This document shows positions 47,255-56,633 of a stretch of 64,000 nt of DNA, in pieces; the first letter of the stretch is position 1, and each line of letters opens with the position of its first letter. The stretch lies in NCBI GenBank assembly GCA_023391105.1, contig JAEWBO010000042.1, positions 10,724 to 74,723 of the forward strand. The letters are read 5' to 3'. Source of the stretch: Bacillota bacterium (GTDB lineage: Bacteria; Bacillota; Clostridia; Christensenellales; SZUA-584). The notes under the pieces were generated by a model that had not been told where the DNA came from, ran no database searches, and saw only the letters and a program-made list of their open reading frames with translations. Both the position numbers and the translations under genes were made by a program.

Positions 47255-47982
47255 AACTGACATGTATCGGACGGTACGGGCCGTATCCGCGCGCAGGCGG
47301 AAGCTGCTCGTGCTATCTTCTTCAATATCAAGAAAAGAATATCGTGATCGATATGGGCTGTGGTTCATTGACTAAGCTGCTGGGGTTGCTGCGCGTGGCG
47401 GATATTGATGCGTTGGTGCTCTCGCATCTGCACGCGGATCACATGGGCGACGTATTGACACTGCGCTACGCGCTCGACGCGTCAAAGAAAATGGGACAAA
47501 GGCAGGCGCCGCTTTCCGTCTATTTGCCGGGACAGCCGGAAATTGAATCCGGACTAATCAGCGGACACGGCATGATAGACGCGCATATCATATCGGACGG
47601 CATGAGCGCCAATATCTGCGGCATTGATGTGACATTCTCGCTGATGCCGCACGCGGTGCCAAGCTACGCGATGAAATTCTGCGCGGATGGCAAAACCTTT
47701 GTCTATTCGGGAGACACCAAGGAAAACGACAAGCTTGCCCCATTCGCTTCCGGCGCTGATATGCTGCTTATGGAAGCGGCATATCTCTCCCGCGACAAAA
47801 CGCCCGGTGCGCCGCATGTGAATGCCATTGAAGCGGGCCGTATTGCGCTTAACGGACAGGTGAAACGCATGCTTGTCACGCACATTTTCCCAGAATACAA
47901 CGAGTATGACATTTTGAATGAGGTGAGGGAAAGCTTCCCGTCAGCAGAGCTGATTGAGGAATCAAAGATGTACGAGGTTTAG
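47251..47982 (+). CDS. MBL-fold metallo-hydrolase (RNase Z-like)
   Basis: 243 residues. Metal ligands are in SHLHADHMGD (about 60-69), with MPHAVPSYAM, YSGDTKEND and THIFPEYN later in the order of RNase Z/phosphodiesterase-type MBL proteins. There is no long exosite arm, so it is a generic cytoplasmic hydrolase of this group rather than a proven tRNA 3'-processing enzyme. ATG 47251 overlaps the S-component stop by four bases and follows AAAGGA; the frame is also open upstream from 47182 inside that gene. Confidence 0.85.
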   Translation: MKLTCIGRYGPYPRAGGSCSCYLLQYQEKNIVIDMGCGSLTKLLGLLRVADIDALVLSHLHADHMGDVLTLRYALDASKKMGQRQAPLSVYLPGQPEIESGLISGHGMIDAHIISDGMSANICGIDVTFSLMPHAVPSYAMKFCADGKTFVYSGDTKENDKLAPFASGADMLLMEAAYLSRDKTPGAPHVNAIEAGRIALNGQVKRMLVTHIFPEYNEYDILNEVRESFPSAELIEESKMYEV

Positions 47983-47996
47983 CCGTGGGGAGCGCG

Positions 47997-50255
47997 ATGC
48001 AGCCAAGCCGCGTTTTTAATAAAAGGCCTCTTGTTTTTCTCGCTCTTTGCTTTGCGTCCGGCATATTGTCAGGGCGGTATATTCATCTCGCAGCGATATA
48101 TATGACTGCCGCCGCGGTGCTTGCCGCTGCGGCTCTTTGTTTGCATTTGCTGTCAAGAAACAGATGGGGCAGGTTAACGCTTGCACTGGTTTGTGCCGCG
48201 TTTGCATTATTTGGCGCGTTTCTCTCGTCTTCCGCTGTCGATGTCAAGTATCTCTCGGGCGGCACGCGGACGGTGACTGGGCATATTTACAGCACGCCGA
48301 CTGTGAACGACTACGGCAGCGTGGTTTGCCTGTTGGATGACGCGCAGCTTGACGGTCAGGACTGCGGCAGCATCAAGCTCTATGCGCCTTCGTTTACGGC
48401 GCTCAAGTGCGGCGATGAGATAATAACCATCGCCGAGGTGGAGATACCGGGCGGCGTACGCAATCCAGGCGGTTTTGACGAGCGGCTTTATCTTCTTTCC
48501 GAGGGTATACACTATAAAGCATATGCGGATGTCGTGACGGTCAAAGGAACGCGGGCATCATTTGCGACGGCACTGGCCGATATCCGCGCTTCTATAGGTG
48601 ATATCATCGATACGGTATTTGCCGTCGATACTGCGCCCATCGCCAAGGGCATGCTGCTCGGAGACAAGCAATCGCTGGATGAAGATACCTATGGCGCGTT
48701 CAAGGACACCGGCATGGCGCATGTGCTTGCTGTGTCGGGTCTGCACGCCGCCATACTCATTGCAATGGTCTACGGCTTTTTCCGCCTGATTCGCCTTGGA
48801 CGAACGCCAATACTCATCGCGACGCTGTCGTTTATCGCCGCCTATGCGTTTGTCACGGGACTTACGCCGTCAATAGTGCGCGCCTCCGTGATGGCGGTCG
48901 TGATGCTGCTCGGCAAGCATTTCGGACGTCAGACGGACACGCTTTCGAGTCTTGCGTTCGCATTTATCGTTTCTTTGATTATCAACCCGCTCGATTTGTT
49001 CATGGCAGGCTTTCAGCTTTCTTTCAGCGCGGTTTTCGGTCTGCTGACACTCGGCACACAGCTCAAGAAGCTGATCGTGAAAGCGCTGCCATCGCGTTTG
49101 TCCGACATGATATCCGCGTCTGTGGGCGCCACGGCAGGCACGACGCCTGTGCTCGCCGCTTCGTTTAATCGCTTGTCGGTACTTAGCATTGTGATCAACA
49201 TTGTGGTGCTGCCGCTGGCATCCCTTGCGATCGTGCTCATATTTATCACGACACTATTGGGTCTGCTGATCGGACAAACGGCGGCTTATATCGCGTTTGC
49301 CGCTGATGCTGTGATACGGCTTATGCTAGCTGTTATCAACGCGCTTGCTGTGCTTCCTTTCGCGGCGATGAACATCGCTTCGCCGCCGTGGTATGTGACG
49401 CTCGGCATTTTTACGCTGCTTTTCATCGTATCAAAATACCTGCTGGTCAGCACGCGGCTGAAAGCCCTGCTAAGCGCTGCGCTGACGGCTACGATGCTGC
49501 TGGCGCTGCTGCTTTCACAGCCTGAGGGAATGACGCTGACATTTCTGGATGTGGGACAGGGCGATGCCGCATTTGTGCGCACGGCACAGGGCGGTGAGTA
49601 TTATATTGATGGAGGTCCGCCAAAGAGCGCGGAAGAATTCGTGAGCTTTACAGTGCGAAACGGCATTACGCCAGATGCCGCGTTTGTGTCGCACGCGGAC
49701 GACGATCATTTTTCGGGACTGATGGCTCTTTATGAACAGGGAATGCTGCGCAAGGTGTATTGTTCAGCGCAGGAATTCGGCACAGTGTCTGCCGCGATGC
49801 CTCAAGCCGAGGTCGTGCCGCTTTCTGCGGGAGACACGGTTCTGCTGGACGATGAAACAAGAGCCGTGGTATTATACCCGTACAGTGATTCGGCGGCAGA
49901 AAACAAAAACGATCTTTCGCTGGTGCTTTTGATCGAGTATAAGGGTCAAAACGCGCTGCTGACGGGCGACATATCAGGCGGCATCGAGACGGCTCTCTTT
50001 ACGAGGCTTTCCAAGGTGGACATATACAAGGCCGCGCATCATGGGTCACCGTACTCGTCGTACCGGCTGCCGCTCAGTGTGCTGAATCCTAAGTACAGCG
50101 TCGTCAGCGTGGGAGAGAACAGCTTCGGGCATCCGCACGCGTGGGCGCTTCATAATCTTGAGGATTACAGCGATGCCGTTTATACGACTTTGCAGGATCA
50201 TGCGGTTATGTTTGACTTGGACGATACAATTACAGTGAAGACATATGGTGGGTAG
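47997..50255 (+). CDS. comEC: ComEC/Rec2-family DNA uptake channel protein
   Basis: 752 residues: DUF4131-type N-terminal soluble/TM region, the multi-TM Competence domain (about 190-480, with MAHVLAVSGLHAAILIAMVY) and a C-terminal MBL domain (LDVGQGDAAFV, SHADDDHFSGL, AAHHGS). It conducts single-stranded DNA across the membrane in competent cells; in Clostridia competence is usually unproven. ATG 47997 follows GGGGAG; an in-frame GTG at 47985 is possible. holA follows without a gap, the common comEC-holA-rpsT arrangement. Confidence 0.93.
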   Translation: MQPSRVFNKRPLVFLALCFASGILSGRYIHLAAIYMTAAAVLAAAALCLHLLSRNRWGRLTLALVCAAFALFGAFLSSSAVDVKYLSGGTRTVTGHIYSTPTVNDYGSVVCLLDDAQLDGQDCGSIKLYAPSFTALKCGDEIITIAEVEIPGGVRNPGGFDERLYLLSEGIHYKAYADVVTVKGTRASFATALADIRASIGDIIDTVFAVDTAPIAKGMLLGDKQSLDEDTYGAFKDTGMAHVLAVSGLHAAILIAMVYGFFRLIRLGRTPILIATLSFIAAYAFVTGLTPSIVRASVMAVVMLLGKHFGRQTDTLSSLAFAFIVSLIINPLDLFMAGFQLSFSAVFGLLTLGTQLKKLIVKALPSRLSDMISASVGATAGTTPVLAASFNRLSVLSIVINIVVLPLASLAIVLIFITTLLGLLIGQTAAYIAFAADAVIRLMLAVINALAVLPFAAMNIASPPWYVTLGIFTLLFIVSKYLLVSTRLKALLSAALTATMLLALLLSQPEGMTLTFLDVGQGDAAFVRTAQGGEYYIDGGPPKSAEEFVSFTVRNGITPDAAFVSHADDDHFSGLMALYEQGMLRKVYCSAQEFGTVSAAMPQAEVVPLSAGDTVLLDDETRAVVLYPYSDSAAENKNDLSLVLLIEYKGQNALLTGDISGGIETALFTRLSKVDIYKAAHHGSPYSSYRLPLSVLNPKYSVVSVGENSFGHPHAWALHNLEDYSDAVYTTLQDHAVMFDLDDTITVKTYGG

Positions 50256-51206
50256 ATGAAAAACTTATACATTTTTGCGGGCGAAGGTTATATGGTGCGA
50301 GACAGCCTGAAAAAGCTAAAACTTGCGCTTAATATTCCGAACGACATGCTCAACATCACAGAATACAAAACAATGCCCAAGGCGGATGAGCTTATAGCGG
50401 CATGCGCCGAATATCCGTTCATGGCGGACAATCGCCTGCTGGCCGTGCTGGATTGCACTGTTCTCACGACGACAGGAAGTGCCGAGGAGGCCAAAAAGCT
50501 CACGGCCTATCTTGACAAGATGCCCGATTCGACTGTGCTTGTGCTTTGCACCGACGGCACAGCGGACAAACGCCGTTCACTGTATAAGCGCGTCAAGGAG
50601 CTGGGCGAAGTGCATGAATTCACCGCGCCCACAGCCGCTGTGTGTGCAAGCTTCGTGGTACAGCAAGCCAAAGCCCAAGGTGCGAAAATATCGGCAAGAA
50701 CGGCAGAGGAACTCGTCGCGCTGGCAGGATGCGATTACTATACGCTGGAGAACGAAACGGCAAAGCTCGCGGTTTACTGCAATTTTAAGGAAATCACATC
50801 CGCGCATGTGAAGGCGTGTGCGTCGCGTTCGCTCGAATTCAATGTGTTTGAAATTCACCGTTTTTTTGTTCAAAGAAAAGCGGATGAAGCGCGGAACCTG
50901 CTGGCAGAGATACTTGAATCTGAACGGCCCGAAGGGCTGATTGGTCTTTTTGCGCGCAAGGTAAGGGATATGTACAAAACAAAAACGATGCTGGATGCGG
51001 GCTTTGGTCTGGACAGAATTGCACAACAGCTGAAAGCCAAAAGTTTTGCGGTGCAGATGCTCGCAAAAGAATGTGCAAGGTTTTCTGCCGCGCAGCTTCG
51101 AGAGGGGCTTAAATTGCTTGCCGATCTGGATTACGGCATCAAATCAGGCCAGATGGATTCAGACCTTGCTTTGAGCGCCACACTGCTACGCGTTTACGGT
51201 TTTTGA
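50256..51206 (+). CDS. holA: DNA polymerase III subunit delta
   Basis: 316 residues with the delta-subunit plan: N-terminal AAA+-like clamp-opening domain (YIFAGEGYMVRDSL, VLDCTVLTTT), lid region and C-terminal collar helices (ITSAHVKACA, NVFEIHRFF, LATLLRVYG-like end). It opens the sliding clamp as part of the clamp loader. The ATG directly follows the comEC stop, and the conserved partner rpsT lies just downstream on the opposite strand. Confidence 0.93.
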   Translation: MKNLYIFAGEGYMVRDSLKKLKLALNIPNDMLNITEYKTMPKADELIAACAEYPFMADNRLLAVLDCTVLTTTGSAEEAKKLTAYLDKMPDSTVLVLCTDGTADKRRSLYKRVKELGEVHEFTAPTAAVCASFVVQQAKAQGAKISARTAEELVALAGCDYYTLENETAKLAVYCNFKEITSAHVKACASRSLEFNVFEIHRFFVQRKADEARNLLAEILESERPEGLIGLFARKVRDMYKTKTMLDAGFGLDRIAQQLKAKSFAVQMLAKECARFSAAQLREGLKLLADLDYGIKSGQMDSDLALSATLLRVYGF

Positions 51207-51245
51207 ACGATATTTAAAAGCTATGCTTATTAAATACCCGACAAC

Positions 51246-51282
51246 ACAAAAAAGCCCATAAGGCCAAGCCTTAGGGCTTTGC
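51246..51282 (-). terminator. rpsT terminator
   Basis: On the minus strand AAGCCCTAAGGC pairs with GCCTTA(T)GGGCTT (one bulged base), followed by six T. It also separates rpsT from convergent holA. Confidence 0.85.
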
Positions 51283-51302
51283 GTTTCTAAGTAAGTGGCG
51301 CT

Positions 51303-51569
51303 TTAAGCTGTCAAAGAAGAGAACGCCTTGGTAATCTGCGCTTTCTTGCGATTCACAGCGTTTTTATGAAGCGTACCCTTAAGAGCCGCTTTATCCAGCG
51401 CACCTGTGAATTCTTTATAAAGCTCAGAAGCCGCATCCTTATTACCAGCCTCGACAGCCGCAGCAAATTTCTTTGCAATTGTCTTAAGCTCGGATTTGAT
51501 GATGCGATTCCTTAAATTGGCCTTCGCTTCAACTCTCATGCGTCTTTCCGCCGATTTGATGTTAGGCAA
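51303..51569 (-). CDS. rpsT: 30S ribosomal protein S20
   Basis: 88 residues, the standard S20 length, beginning MPNIKSAERRMRV and rich in Lys, Arg and Ala, with the conserved NRKKAQI-type C-terminal helix. Translation starts at TTG 51569, eight bases after GGAGGT; no ATG is available at this position. In E. coli the S20 gene also starts at UUG, which is needed for its translational autoregulation. S20 binds 16S rRNA early in assembly. It is monocistronic with its own promoter and terminator. Confidence 0.97.
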   Translation of the reverse strand: MPNIKSAERRMRVEAKANLRNRIIKSELKTIAKKFAAAVEAGNKDAASELYKEFTGALDKAALKGTLHKNAVNRKKAQITKAFSSLTA

Positions 51570-51616
51570 GTGTCAAAACCTCCATTTGTATGATACTCGT
51601 TTTGATAACGAATCGT

Positions 51617-51645
51617 ATTTTAACATAAGCAATCTCGTTTTGCAA
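51617..51645 (-). promoter_or_regulatory. rpsT promoter
   Basis: On the minus strand: TTGCAA, 17 bases, TAAAAT, with TG one base upstream of the -10. The leader to the TTG start is about 40 bases. Confidence 0.7.
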
Positions 51646-51764
51646 CTGAATTATCAGCAGATACCAAAGTTTTTGCCTGTTTGCACTGGTTTTCTTTTAA
51701 GTTTTTGATAGCAGTGGAAAAACGAATATGGTAGAATACAAGCAGTAACAATAGGAGGAAACAT

Positions 51765-51953
51765 ATGTATTGCAAAAAATGCGGTAAGGAATATCCGAAA
51801 ACAAAAAAAGTCTGCGGCGACTGCGGCATGGCGCTGGTAAATGGTATGGCGCCAAACTCAAGGGAACAGAAGTTCAATAAAGTGCCAATTATCATTTTTG
51901 GCGTCATCGTTGTGATTCTTGTTGCTGTCTTTTTGATTATCGGCCTCGGCTAA
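51765..51953 (+). CDS. Small zinc-ribbon membrane protein
   Basis: 62 residues: a zinc ribbon (CKKCGKEYP, CGDCGMAL), a short polar linker and one C-terminal TM segment (about 39-60, IIIFGVIVVILVAVFLIIGL). The ribbon faces the cytoplasm if the TM runs outward. AGGAGG precedes ATG 51765. It is the first and shortest of three tandem zinc-ribbon/TM proteins and lacks their extracellular domain. Function unknown; the ribbon may bind a partner protein or nucleic acid. Confidence 0.82.
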   Translation: MYCKKCGKEYPKTKKVCGDCGMALVNGMAPNSREQKFNKVPIIIFGVIVVILVAVFLIIGLG

Positions 51954-51959
51954 GATTTA

Positions 51960-52007
51960 TAGAAGATGTGACGAGCAGTTTTCACTGCTCGATCATGACA
52001 TCTTTAT
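51960..52007 (+). terminator. Two-part hairpin after the small zinc-ribbon gene
   Basis: AAGATGT...ACATCTT outside and GAGCAG...CTGCTC inside form a long stem-loop with an internal bulge; few T follow, so it may be a processing or attenuation hairpin. Confidence 0.45.
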
Positions 52008-52060
52008 CAAATTCGCTCATATTATCTGGTATATTTATAAAATCATAAAGGAGCTATGCC

Positions 52061-52669
52061 ATGTTTTGTACGAAATGCGGCCAAAGCAATCCGGAAGATG
52101 CGGCCTTTTGCTCTGCCTGCGGTAACGCATTATCATTGGCACCTCAGCCAGAGATGGCGCAGCAAATAGCGGCACAGCCACAGCCAACTATGCCTCTTTA
52201 CCAGACGCCTGCTGCTCCGCAGAACCAGCAAGGTTATTATTACGGTGCTGTACAGCAGCCTTATCCGCCGCAGGGTGCCTATATGCCGCCAAAGAAGAAA
52301 AACCGCACGGGTCTTGTTGTTGGGCTCACAATTGGCGGCGTGTTGCTGATCGCAGCAGTGGCCATGCTGTTGTTTGTATGGCCCGGCTTTCTCGTGCAAA
52401 GTGCAGCAGTCAACGGATTCTGGTATAGCGAGGACCGCACAGAAGCACTGGAGTTTAAAAGCAACGGAAGCATACGTGTTTATACCATCGATGATAAGTT
52501 CAAAGGTGATTACACTTATGACCGCACGCAAGGCATAGGGGTCATTTCAGTGGATGATGCGGAGTATCGGTTTGCTGTCGTTGAGGACGGTGTTTATGTA
52601 GAAAGCATGGGCAACTACAAACAAGCCGGAACCGACTTTGATGTCAAACATTTTATCAACGAAAAGTAA
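52061..52669 (+). CDS. Zinc-ribbon, single-TM protein with extracellular beta domain
   Basis: 202 residues: zinc ribbon (CTKCGQSNP, CSACGNAL), a Pro/Gln/Tyr-rich linker (about 25-80), a TM segment (about 85-107), then an outside domain of about 90 residues with the pattern GFWYSEDRTEALEFKSNGS and YTYDRTQGIG, like DUF5640/lipocalin-type modules. AAAGGAG precedes the start. The next gene is a paralogue 10 bases downstream with the same plan. Likely a membrane sensor or scaffold; no function is known to me. Confidence 0.85.
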   Translation: MFCTKCGQSNPEDAAFCSACGNALSLAPQPEMAQQIAAQPQPTMPLYQTPAAPQNQQGYYYGAVQQPYPPQGAYMPPKKKNRTGLVVGLTIGGVLLIAAVAMLLFVWPGFLVQSAAVNGFWYSEDRTEALEFKSNGSIRVYTIDDKFKGDYTYDRTQGIGVISVDDAEYRFAVVEDGVYVESMGNYKQAGTDFDVKHFINEK

Positions 52670-52679
52670 GGAGCTTTTT

Positions 52680-53243
52680 ATGTTTTGTACAAAATGTGGT
52701 CATAAGCTGGAAGAAGGAGCGGTTTTCTGCACCCAATGCGGCAACAGGCTAGAGAGTGCACCTTCGCAGCCTGCGCAGCCCGCAGCGCAGATTTATCAAG
52801 GACCCGCACCTCAACTGCAGAAAAAGAACCGCACAGGGCTTATCGTTGGGCTGAGCGTGGGCGGCGCAGTGCTTATTATCGCGATCATACTTCTGGTGGT
52901 TTTGCTGCCCCGCGGAGGAAGCGTTGAACTCGCAGGTGTATGGTATGAAGAAACCGGATATGGCGGAACAATCGAATTTCGGGCAGACGGCACGTTTGAT
53001 ATGCAGGTGGCGGGCATGACAATGCCCGGCACATATACGTTCGATAAAAATAAGAGCACAGGAAAGCTATCTATCAATTATCTGGGGGAAAGTGAACAAG
53101 AACCTTTTAAGCTGGATGGCGACAGGCTCAATATCGGCGGTAGCTGGTTTACAAGAAACTATGTGGAGCAGTTCGATTATAACGACATGTTGGGTGATTT
53201 TGGCGATATGCTCGATGACTTTAATATGGATGGTTTCAATTAA
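52680..53243 (+). CDS. Zinc-ribbon, single-TM protein with extracellular beta domain, paralogue
   Basis: 187 residues: zinc ribbon (CTKCGHKLEE, CTQCGNRL), short Pro/Gln linker, TM (about 58-80) and an outside domain with GVWYEETGYGGTIEFRADGT and GTYTFDKNKSTG, the same fold pattern as the previous gene. The acidic C-terminus repeats Asp/Met/Phe (DMLGDFGDMLDDF). ATG 52680 follows AAGGAG; the frame is open from 52638 inside the previous gene. Probably co-transcribed with it and ended by the hairpin at 53263. Confidence 0.85.
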   Translation: MFCTKCGHKLEEGAVFCTQCGNRLESAPSQPAQPAAQIYQGPAPQLQKKNRTGLIVGLSVGGAVLIIAIILLVVLLPRGGSVELAGVWYEETGYGGTIEFRADGTFDMQVAGMTMPGTYTFDKNKSTGKLSINYLGESEQEPFKLDGDRLNIGGSWFTRNYVEQFDYNDMLGDFGDMLDDFNMDGFN

Positions 53244-53262
53244 CAGAATGCTGAATGCATGC

Positions 53263-53317
53263 ACGCCTCGATATTATCCCGGCCATCTGTCTGGGTAGTA
53301 ACGGGGCGTTTGTTTTT
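53263..53317 (+). terminator. Terminator of the zinc-ribbon pair
   Basis: ACGCCTCG pairs with CGGGGCGT (one wobble) with further partial pairing inside, followed by TTGTTTTT. Confidence 0.75.
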
Positions 53318-53449
53318 AAATAAAGGTTCATGATATTTATTATTGAGACGATGGCTTTGTCTCGGGAAAAATATTTTGGTTTTCAGGGGAACAAATGGCG
53401 TATTTATTTCGTCAGATTGAACATGTGGTTAAAGCATGGGGTGAGTCTG

Positions 53450-53478
53450 TTGTTTTTTGAGGACAGGCGTGGTACAAT
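53450..53478 (+). promoter_or_regulatory. Promoter of the CotH-kinase gene
   Basis: TTGTTT, 17 bases, TACAAT, with TG one base upstream of the -10. It lies 55 bases before the TTG start. Confidence 0.7.
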
Positions 53479-53533
53479 CAGTCTATTATTTTTTACATGA
53501 AGAGTCTGTTTTATCAAGCAAGGAGTATGAGCA

Positions 53534-56500
53534 TTGAGAGCTATTAGGAATATTATCGTCATCATCATCGCGGCAGCTTTATGCGTCGGGATTGTAATAT
53601 TTGTGTTAAACGAACAGGGAAACGGCCAGGCGAATGGCGGCACTGACGCTCCCGTTACCTCGGGCGCTGTTGTGATCAATGAGTTTATGGCATCCAACGG
53701 CGGTTGCCTAATTGATGACAAGGGCGATAACAGCGATTGGATTGAAGTTTACAATCCAAGCAGCGAGGCTGTGAATCTTTCAGGCTTAGGGCTTTCCGAC
53801 GATAAGTCGTCTGTCAAATGGGCGTTCCCCAATGTGACGGTGGAAGCGGGTGGCTATTTGGTGGTGTTTGCATCCGGCAGTTCAAAGAATGATCCCAATG
53901 GCGTTCTGCATGCTGGTTTTAAGCTGAGCGCGGATGGCGGCGGCGTTTACTTGATGGATTCTGCGGGGAAGATCATTGACGAAATTGAATACGAGGATCA
54001 GGTAAAGAACGTTTCGGCGGGCAGACAGGCGGACGACATAACGGTTTGGACCACATTTAACAGTCCGACACCGGGCTACGCTAACAACGAGGCGGGAGCA
54101 GAAGCTTTTCAGGCAAGCCGTTACGCGACAGATTCCACATTGCTGATTACTGAGGTGATGGCGTCCAACAACACGACGCTGACGGACAACAACGGCTTAT
54201 ACAGCGACTATATCGAAATATATAATGCGGGTGCTGAGCCGGTGAACCTGGCAGGCTTCGGTCTGTCAGACGATCCGCAAAACGTGCTGGACTGGAAATT
54301 CCCAGATGTGACAATACAGCCGGGGGCTTACCTCGTCGTGTTTGCTTCGGGTGCAGGCGTCAACGCCACAGACCTTGAAAAAGGGGCTATGCATACAGGC
54401 TTTGGCATATCCTCTTATGAAGAAGTGATCACGCTGGCATCGCCGACGGGGCTGATACTCGATCAGGTTACAGTATCTGAATCGCAGGCGGATACAGCTT
54501 ATGCCCGTGTGCCCAGCGAAGGCGGCGCTTATGCGGCCGAATGGGCGGCAACGAGCAAGCCGTCGCCAGGATATCCCAATACGGACGACGGGAATCAGCA
54601 GTTCCTTGCGGCCAACCCTCTGGCGCTCGGAGACATCATGATCAGTGAAGTGATGACATCGAATTCGCAGTATCTCGCCGAGGACAACGGCGAGACTTAC
54701 GATTGGATCGAGCTATACAACCGTGGCAGTCAAGCGATCAACCTGCAGGGCTATGGGCTGACGGATAATACGGGCAATCCGGCTAAGTTTCGTTTGCCGG
54801 ATAAGACGCTGGCGCCGGGGGAGTATTACACGGTGCTCGCATCCGGGCTGGCCAGCGATGAAAGCCTAAAAAAAAACTATGTACATACCAACTTTAAACT
54901 GAGCGCAGGCGGAGAAGTCCTGGCGCTTTTTAACACTGACGGAGCTTTGCAAGATAAGCTTAATATCGATACACTGCCGCGCGGCATATCTATCGGCAGA
55001 ATGACCCAGCAGGACGGCGTTTTCTATTTCACCGAACCCACACCCGGAGCGGCAAACGCAAACCCGAGCAGCGGCTTTGTGGCCAAGCCCATACCGGATG
55101 TGTCGGCGGGCAGCTACCCGTCCGCCCAAACGGTGACGCTTTCAACCACCACACAGGACGCTGCCATCTATTACACGACGGACGGAACAGTGCCCACGAC
55201 AAGCTCCACGCCCTACACAGGCTCCATCACAATGACCGAGACAGGCATGATCCGCGCGCGCGCCTTCAAGAACGGGTTTCTCGACAGCGAAACGCACACC
55301 GCGACTTATATCATTGGCGCATCACATTCGCTGCCTGTGATTTCGCTGGTGGCAAACCCCGATGATCTGTTCAATACGCAAACAGGTATTTATATGCTTG
55401 GGCCTAATGCTCAGCTGATTGAAGGGCATACCGAGCACTATGAAGTCGCCAACTATCTTGAAGAGGGCAGAGAGTCTGAGCGTCCCGCGTCCTTCGAGGT
55501 GTTCGATGAAAGCGGCCAAAGGGTATTTGAACAGGATGTCGCCATTCGTATACAAGGCGGCTTCAGCCGCGACAATCAGCAAAAATCCTTTGCTGTGATG
55601 GCACGCAGTGAATACGGAAAAGGTTCAATGGCCTATCCGTTCTTTGAGAACCTGCCCTTCACCGAGTACAAGTCGCTTGTACTTCGAGGCGGCGGGCAGG
55701 ACGCGCTGTATGCCAAGATCAAGGAAGCCGTGATACTGGAGAATATGAACAGGCAGAAGCTCAACTGTCTGACGCAGCAATATAAGACCTATGTGGTCTA
55801 TCTCAACGGCGAATACTGGGGTGTTTACTTCCTTGAAGAAAAACGAAATGAGAGTTTCATTGCCCAGCATGAAGGTGTGGCAGACTCTAAGGCTATCAAT
55901 GTGCTTTCCGGCTCAGGCTTAAACTACGTCTTAAACGGAACGAACAGCGGGTATAAAGAACTGTACGAGTTTATCACCACGCACGATATGTCGATAAAAG
56001 AGAATCACGAGTACCTTGCTGAGCGGCTGGATACCGACAGTTATATAGATCTTATGACTAATCAGATATTTCTGGCAAACTCGGATTATTACAACCTGCA
56101 GTTTTATCAGGTGCCGGGCGGTAAATGGAAGCAGATATTCTATGATATGTGTTGGTCGTTCAATAAGCCGGATCACCCGACACTGGCGGCACGTATGAAG
56201 CCGGAAACAGGCGGTTCCACAATGTTTAACGCGCTTCTTGCTTATGACCCGTGGAAAAAAGCCTTCCTCGAACGCTTTGCATGGACGATGGAAAACCTCT
56301 ATACCACGGATAACCTCATCAGTGCAATCGACGAGGTGGCCGCTTCGGTGGCGGCGGAGATGCCAGCGGAGCGCGCAAAGTTCACCGACTTTAAAAGGGA
56401 TTGGGAAAAAGAGGTGGAATCAATGCGCATATTTGCCAAGGAACGCCCGTATAACGTGCTGTCTCAGATAAAGAGCGTGCTTGGCATATCGAGTTCAAAG

Positions 56501-56587
56501 CTCCGCGGGTATTTTAGCTTCACTGATGAGCAGATGAAAACAGGATTTAATCTGTCGGATGAGCAAATGCAGAGTCTCTTTGGTTAG
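53534..56587 (+). CDS. Surface protein with three lamin-tail domains, CHB_HEX-type domain and CotH kinase domain
   Basis: 1,017 residues starting at TTG 53534, eight bases after AAGGAG. A signal anchor (about 7-25) precedes three lamin-tail domains, each opening with (I/V)xEVM/FMxSN and D(W/Y)IE(V/L/I)YN (about 47, 203 and 370). A chitobiase-like C-terminal domain follows (about 515-590, IYYTTDGTVPTTSS), then a CotH kinase domain (about 597-960; SLPVISLVANPDDLF, and KWKQIFYDMCWSFN near 863). CotH proteins are secreted or spore-coat atypical kinases. The next two genes encode VTC-type and DUF4956 proteins, a recurrent neighbourhood in Firmicutes. The substrate is unknown. Confidence 0.9.
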   Translation: MRAIRNIIVIIIAAALCVGIVIFVLNEQGNGQANGGTDAPVTSGAVVINEFMASNGGCLIDDKGDNSDWIEVYNPSSEAVNLSGLGLSDDKSSVKWAFPNVTVEAGGYLVVFASGSSKNDPNGVLHAGFKLSADGGGVYLMDSAGKIIDEIEYEDQVKNVSAGRQADDITVWTTFNSPTPGYANNEAGAEAFQASRYATDSTLLITEVMASNNTTLTDNNGLYSDYIEIYNAGAEPVNLAGFGLSDDPQNVLDWKFPDVTIQPGAYLVVFASGAGVNATDLEKGAMHTGFGISSYEEVITLASPTGLILDQVTVSESQADTAYARVPSEGGAYAAEWAATSKPSPGYPNTDDGNQQFLAANPLALGDIMISEVMTSNSQYLAEDNGETYDWIELYNRGSQAINLQGYGLTDNTGNPAKFRLPDKTLAPGEYYTVLASGLASDESLKKNYVHTNFKLSAGGEVLALFNTDGALQDKLNIDTLPRGISIGRMTQQDGVFYFTEPTPGAANANPSSGFVAKPIPDVSAGSYPSAQTVTLSTTTQDAAIYYTTDGTVPTTSSTPYTGSITMTETGMIRARAFKNGFLDSETHTATYIIGASHSLPVISLVANPDDLFNTQTGIYMLGPNAQLIEGHTEHYEVANYLEEGRESERPASFEVFDESGQRVFEQDVAIRIQGGFSRDNQQKSFAVMARSEYGKGSMAYPFFENLPFTEYKSLVLRGGGQDALYAKIKEAVILENMNRQKLNCLTQQYKTYVVYLNGEYWGVYFLEEKRNESFIAQHEGVADSKAINVLSGSGLNYVLNGTNSGYKELYEFITTHDMSIKENHEYLAERLDTDSYIDLMTNQIFLANSDYYNLQFYQVPGGKWKQIFYDMCWSFNKPDHPTLAARMKPETGGSTMFNALLAYDPWKKAFLERFAWTMENLYTTDNLISAIDEVAASVAAEMPAERAKFTDFKRDWEKEVESMRIFAKERPYNVLSQIKSVLGISSSKLRGYFSFTDEQMKTGFNLSDEQMQSLFG

Positions 56588-56633
56588 GCACAAGAGAAAA
56601 TAAGAGAAGAAGCTGTAAAGTTACTTTATATGG

